Assembly (NCBI GenBank): GCA_029060585.1
Contig: JAIDTS010000236.1
Span: 1 to 5,928, forward strand
Direction of reading: 5' to 3'
Length of the DNA stretch: 5,928 nucleotides
Source: Muribaculaceae bacterium
Lineage (GTDB): Bacteria; Bacteroidota; Bacteroidia; Bacteroidales; Muribaculaceae
The notes beneath the pieces are model-generated. The model ran no database searches. It was not told the DNA's origin and saw only the letters and a program-made list of their open reading frames with translations. Both the position numbers and the translations under genes were made by a program. Position 1 is the first letter of the stretch. Each line of letters opens with the position of its first letter. Positions 4,763-5,928 of this stretch are shown in pieces.

Positions 4763-5928
4763 ATGAATCAACGCTTACTGTCACTTCTCTTTATCTTGAG
4801 CTTCCTGCATATGTATGGAGCCGATCCGGTGTATATTCACCCACAGGACTCCGTTGCTGAGTTTCCCGATGAGTCATTTGCTTTGGATGAGGTGAAGGTC
4901 TATGGTAAGTCGGCTGCCAAGAAACTTGAAGAGGGCGCGTTTGCTGTAAATGCCGTTGAAATCACTCCTAATATCAATAAATCTGTTACCCTTAACGATA
5001 TAGTCGACCGAACCGCCGGCGTCAAGGTCCGTCGCGAAGGTGGAATGGGTTCGGAATTCGACCTTGCCATCAACGGCATGTCTGGCAATTCGATCAGGTA
5101 TTTCATCGATGGTGTCCCTCTTGAGACTAAGGGAACCGGTCTAACATTAGACAATGTGCCTCTTAATACAGTGGAGAGGGTCGAGCTATATAAAGGAGTG
5201 GTGCCTTCCTATCTCAGTTCTGACGCGCTCGGAGGAGCGGTCAATATAGTCACGAAGAAATCCCGTCGGAATTTCCTGGACGCGTCTTACGGCATCGCCT
5301 CATTCCATACGCACACCGGTGATATCACAGGACAATATTATATACCCGGGACATCGATTGCCGTGAGACCAACTTTCAGTATCAAATATTCTCAAAACGA
5401 CTACAAGATGAAAGGAGTCGAGGTATGGAGCGAGGAGGAAGACCGATATGTCATTACGGACAAAAGACGTTTCCATGACGATTACTTCTCTCTTTTCGGA
5501 CAGATAGAGGCTGGTGTCAATAACACCACGTGGGCGGATATATTCTTTATCGCAGTCTCCTACAACAAACTTGACAAGGACATCCAGACCGGCGCCATGC
5601 AGAACAAGGTCTATGGTGAGGCATCGCGCAACTCACATTCATTCAACGTATCAGCGCGATATGCAAAAAATTGGGGCCATGTCTCCACCAGACTAAATCT
5701 CTCGCATACCTGGGATCACAGCGAGACAGTGGATACTGCATTCCGTAAGTATTCCTGGGACGGCACATGGATGCCATCTTCCGGCAACGAACTCAACAAT
5801 AAGGGAAAGACCATCAGGGTCTACAGGCGACCTCTCACTGTCCTCAACGCCGGCGTGGACTACAACGTAAACGAACATCACACGTTTGCGTTCAATTATA
5901 TGCTTAACAGACGTGGCAACGAAAGATA
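4763..5928 (+). CDS. btuB: BtuB-like TonB-dependent outer-membrane receptor for cobalamin/corrinoids, 3' end cut by window
   Basis: This gene encodes an outer-membrane receptor that imports its ligand using TonB-transmitted energy. The frame is open from the ATG at 4763 to the right edge (388 codons, no stop). Residues 1-20 are a signal peptide; LDEVKVYG (41-48) is the likely TonB-box region. The plug domain spans about 53-166: LNDIVDRTAGVKVRREGG (77-94), INGMSGNSIRYFIDGVPL (103-120), VERVELYKGVVP (137-148) and the closing LGGAVNIVTKK (156-166) are standard plug motifs. From about 170 the sequence alternates as beta-barrel strands; roughly the first third of the barrel is present. There is no N-terminal carboxypeptidase-like domain, unlike SusC-type receptors, and no SusD partner is in view. 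The substrate call rests on the B12 riboswitch in its leader, not on residues; another riboswitch-controlled receptor remains possible. The start codon lies three bases after a hairpin and has no Shine-Dalgarno sequence. Confidence 0.9.
   Translation, partial: MNQRLLSLLFILSFLHMYGADPVYIHPQDSVAEFPDESFALDEVKVYGKSAAKKLEEGAFAVNAVEITPNINKSVTLNDIVDRTAGVKVRREGGMGSEFDLAINGMSGNSIRYFIDGVPLETKGTGLTLDNVPLNTVERVELYKGVVPSYLSSDALGGAVNIVTKKSRRNFLDASYGIASFHTHTGDITGQYYIPGTSIAVRPTFSIKYSQNDYKMKGVEVWSEEEDRYVITDKRRFHDDYFSLFGQIEAGVNNTTWADIFFIAVSYNKLDKDIQTGAMQNKVYGEASRNSHSFNVSARYAKNWGHVSTRLNLSHTWDHSETVDTAFRKYSWDGTWMPSSGNELNNKGKTIRVYRRPLTVLNAGVDYNVNEHHTFAFNYMLNRRGNER

Overview
The window reads as chromosomal DNA of a gut-type Bacteroidales bacterium, possibly Muribaculaceae-like (family level is inference). 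Three things point there. Two promoters fit the Bacteroidetes primary-sigma pattern (TTTG, 19 nt, TAnnTTTG). The start codons lack Shine-Dalgarno sequences and sit in A/T-rich leaders. The gene content (secreted GH43 glycosidase, LTxxQ periplasmic protein, riboswitch-controlled TonB-dependent receptor) is typical of that group. No rRNA, tRNA, insertion sequence or CRISPR array is visible.

Layout. The left four genes all lie on the minus strand. Positions 1-944 hold the N-terminal 314 codons of a secreted family 43 glycoside hydrolase, cut by the left edge; its promoter (950-980) lies so close to the ATG that the mRNA may be leaderless. A strong 15-bp hairpin (1022-1059) separates it from a 187-aa exported Lys-rich Spy/CpxP-like protein (1124-1687). 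Another hairpin (1879-1910) lies after a 247-aa six-helix ion channel whose selectivity filter reads TVGCS instead of TVGYG (1946-2689). A composite heptanucleotide repeat array (2749-2896) fills most of the gap to a 457-aa sugar-porter-like MFS transporter (2897-4270).

The right side is divergent. On the plus strand a consensus promoter (4439-4469) drives a cobalamin riboswitch aptamer (4476-4634), a roughly 130-nt leader with mutually exclusive hairpins, and a BtuB-like TonB-dependent outer-membrane receptor (4763 to the right edge, partial). This unit is internally coherent: B12 levels sensed by the leader RNA should set production of a corrinoid importer.

The minus-strand genes show no shared pathway; they look like neighbouring single-gene units, with hairpins after two of the complete ones. 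The points most worth a second look are the non-canonical channel filter, the repeat array that abuts the MFS stop codon, the possible leaderless GH43 mRNA, and the expression platform of the riboswitch.
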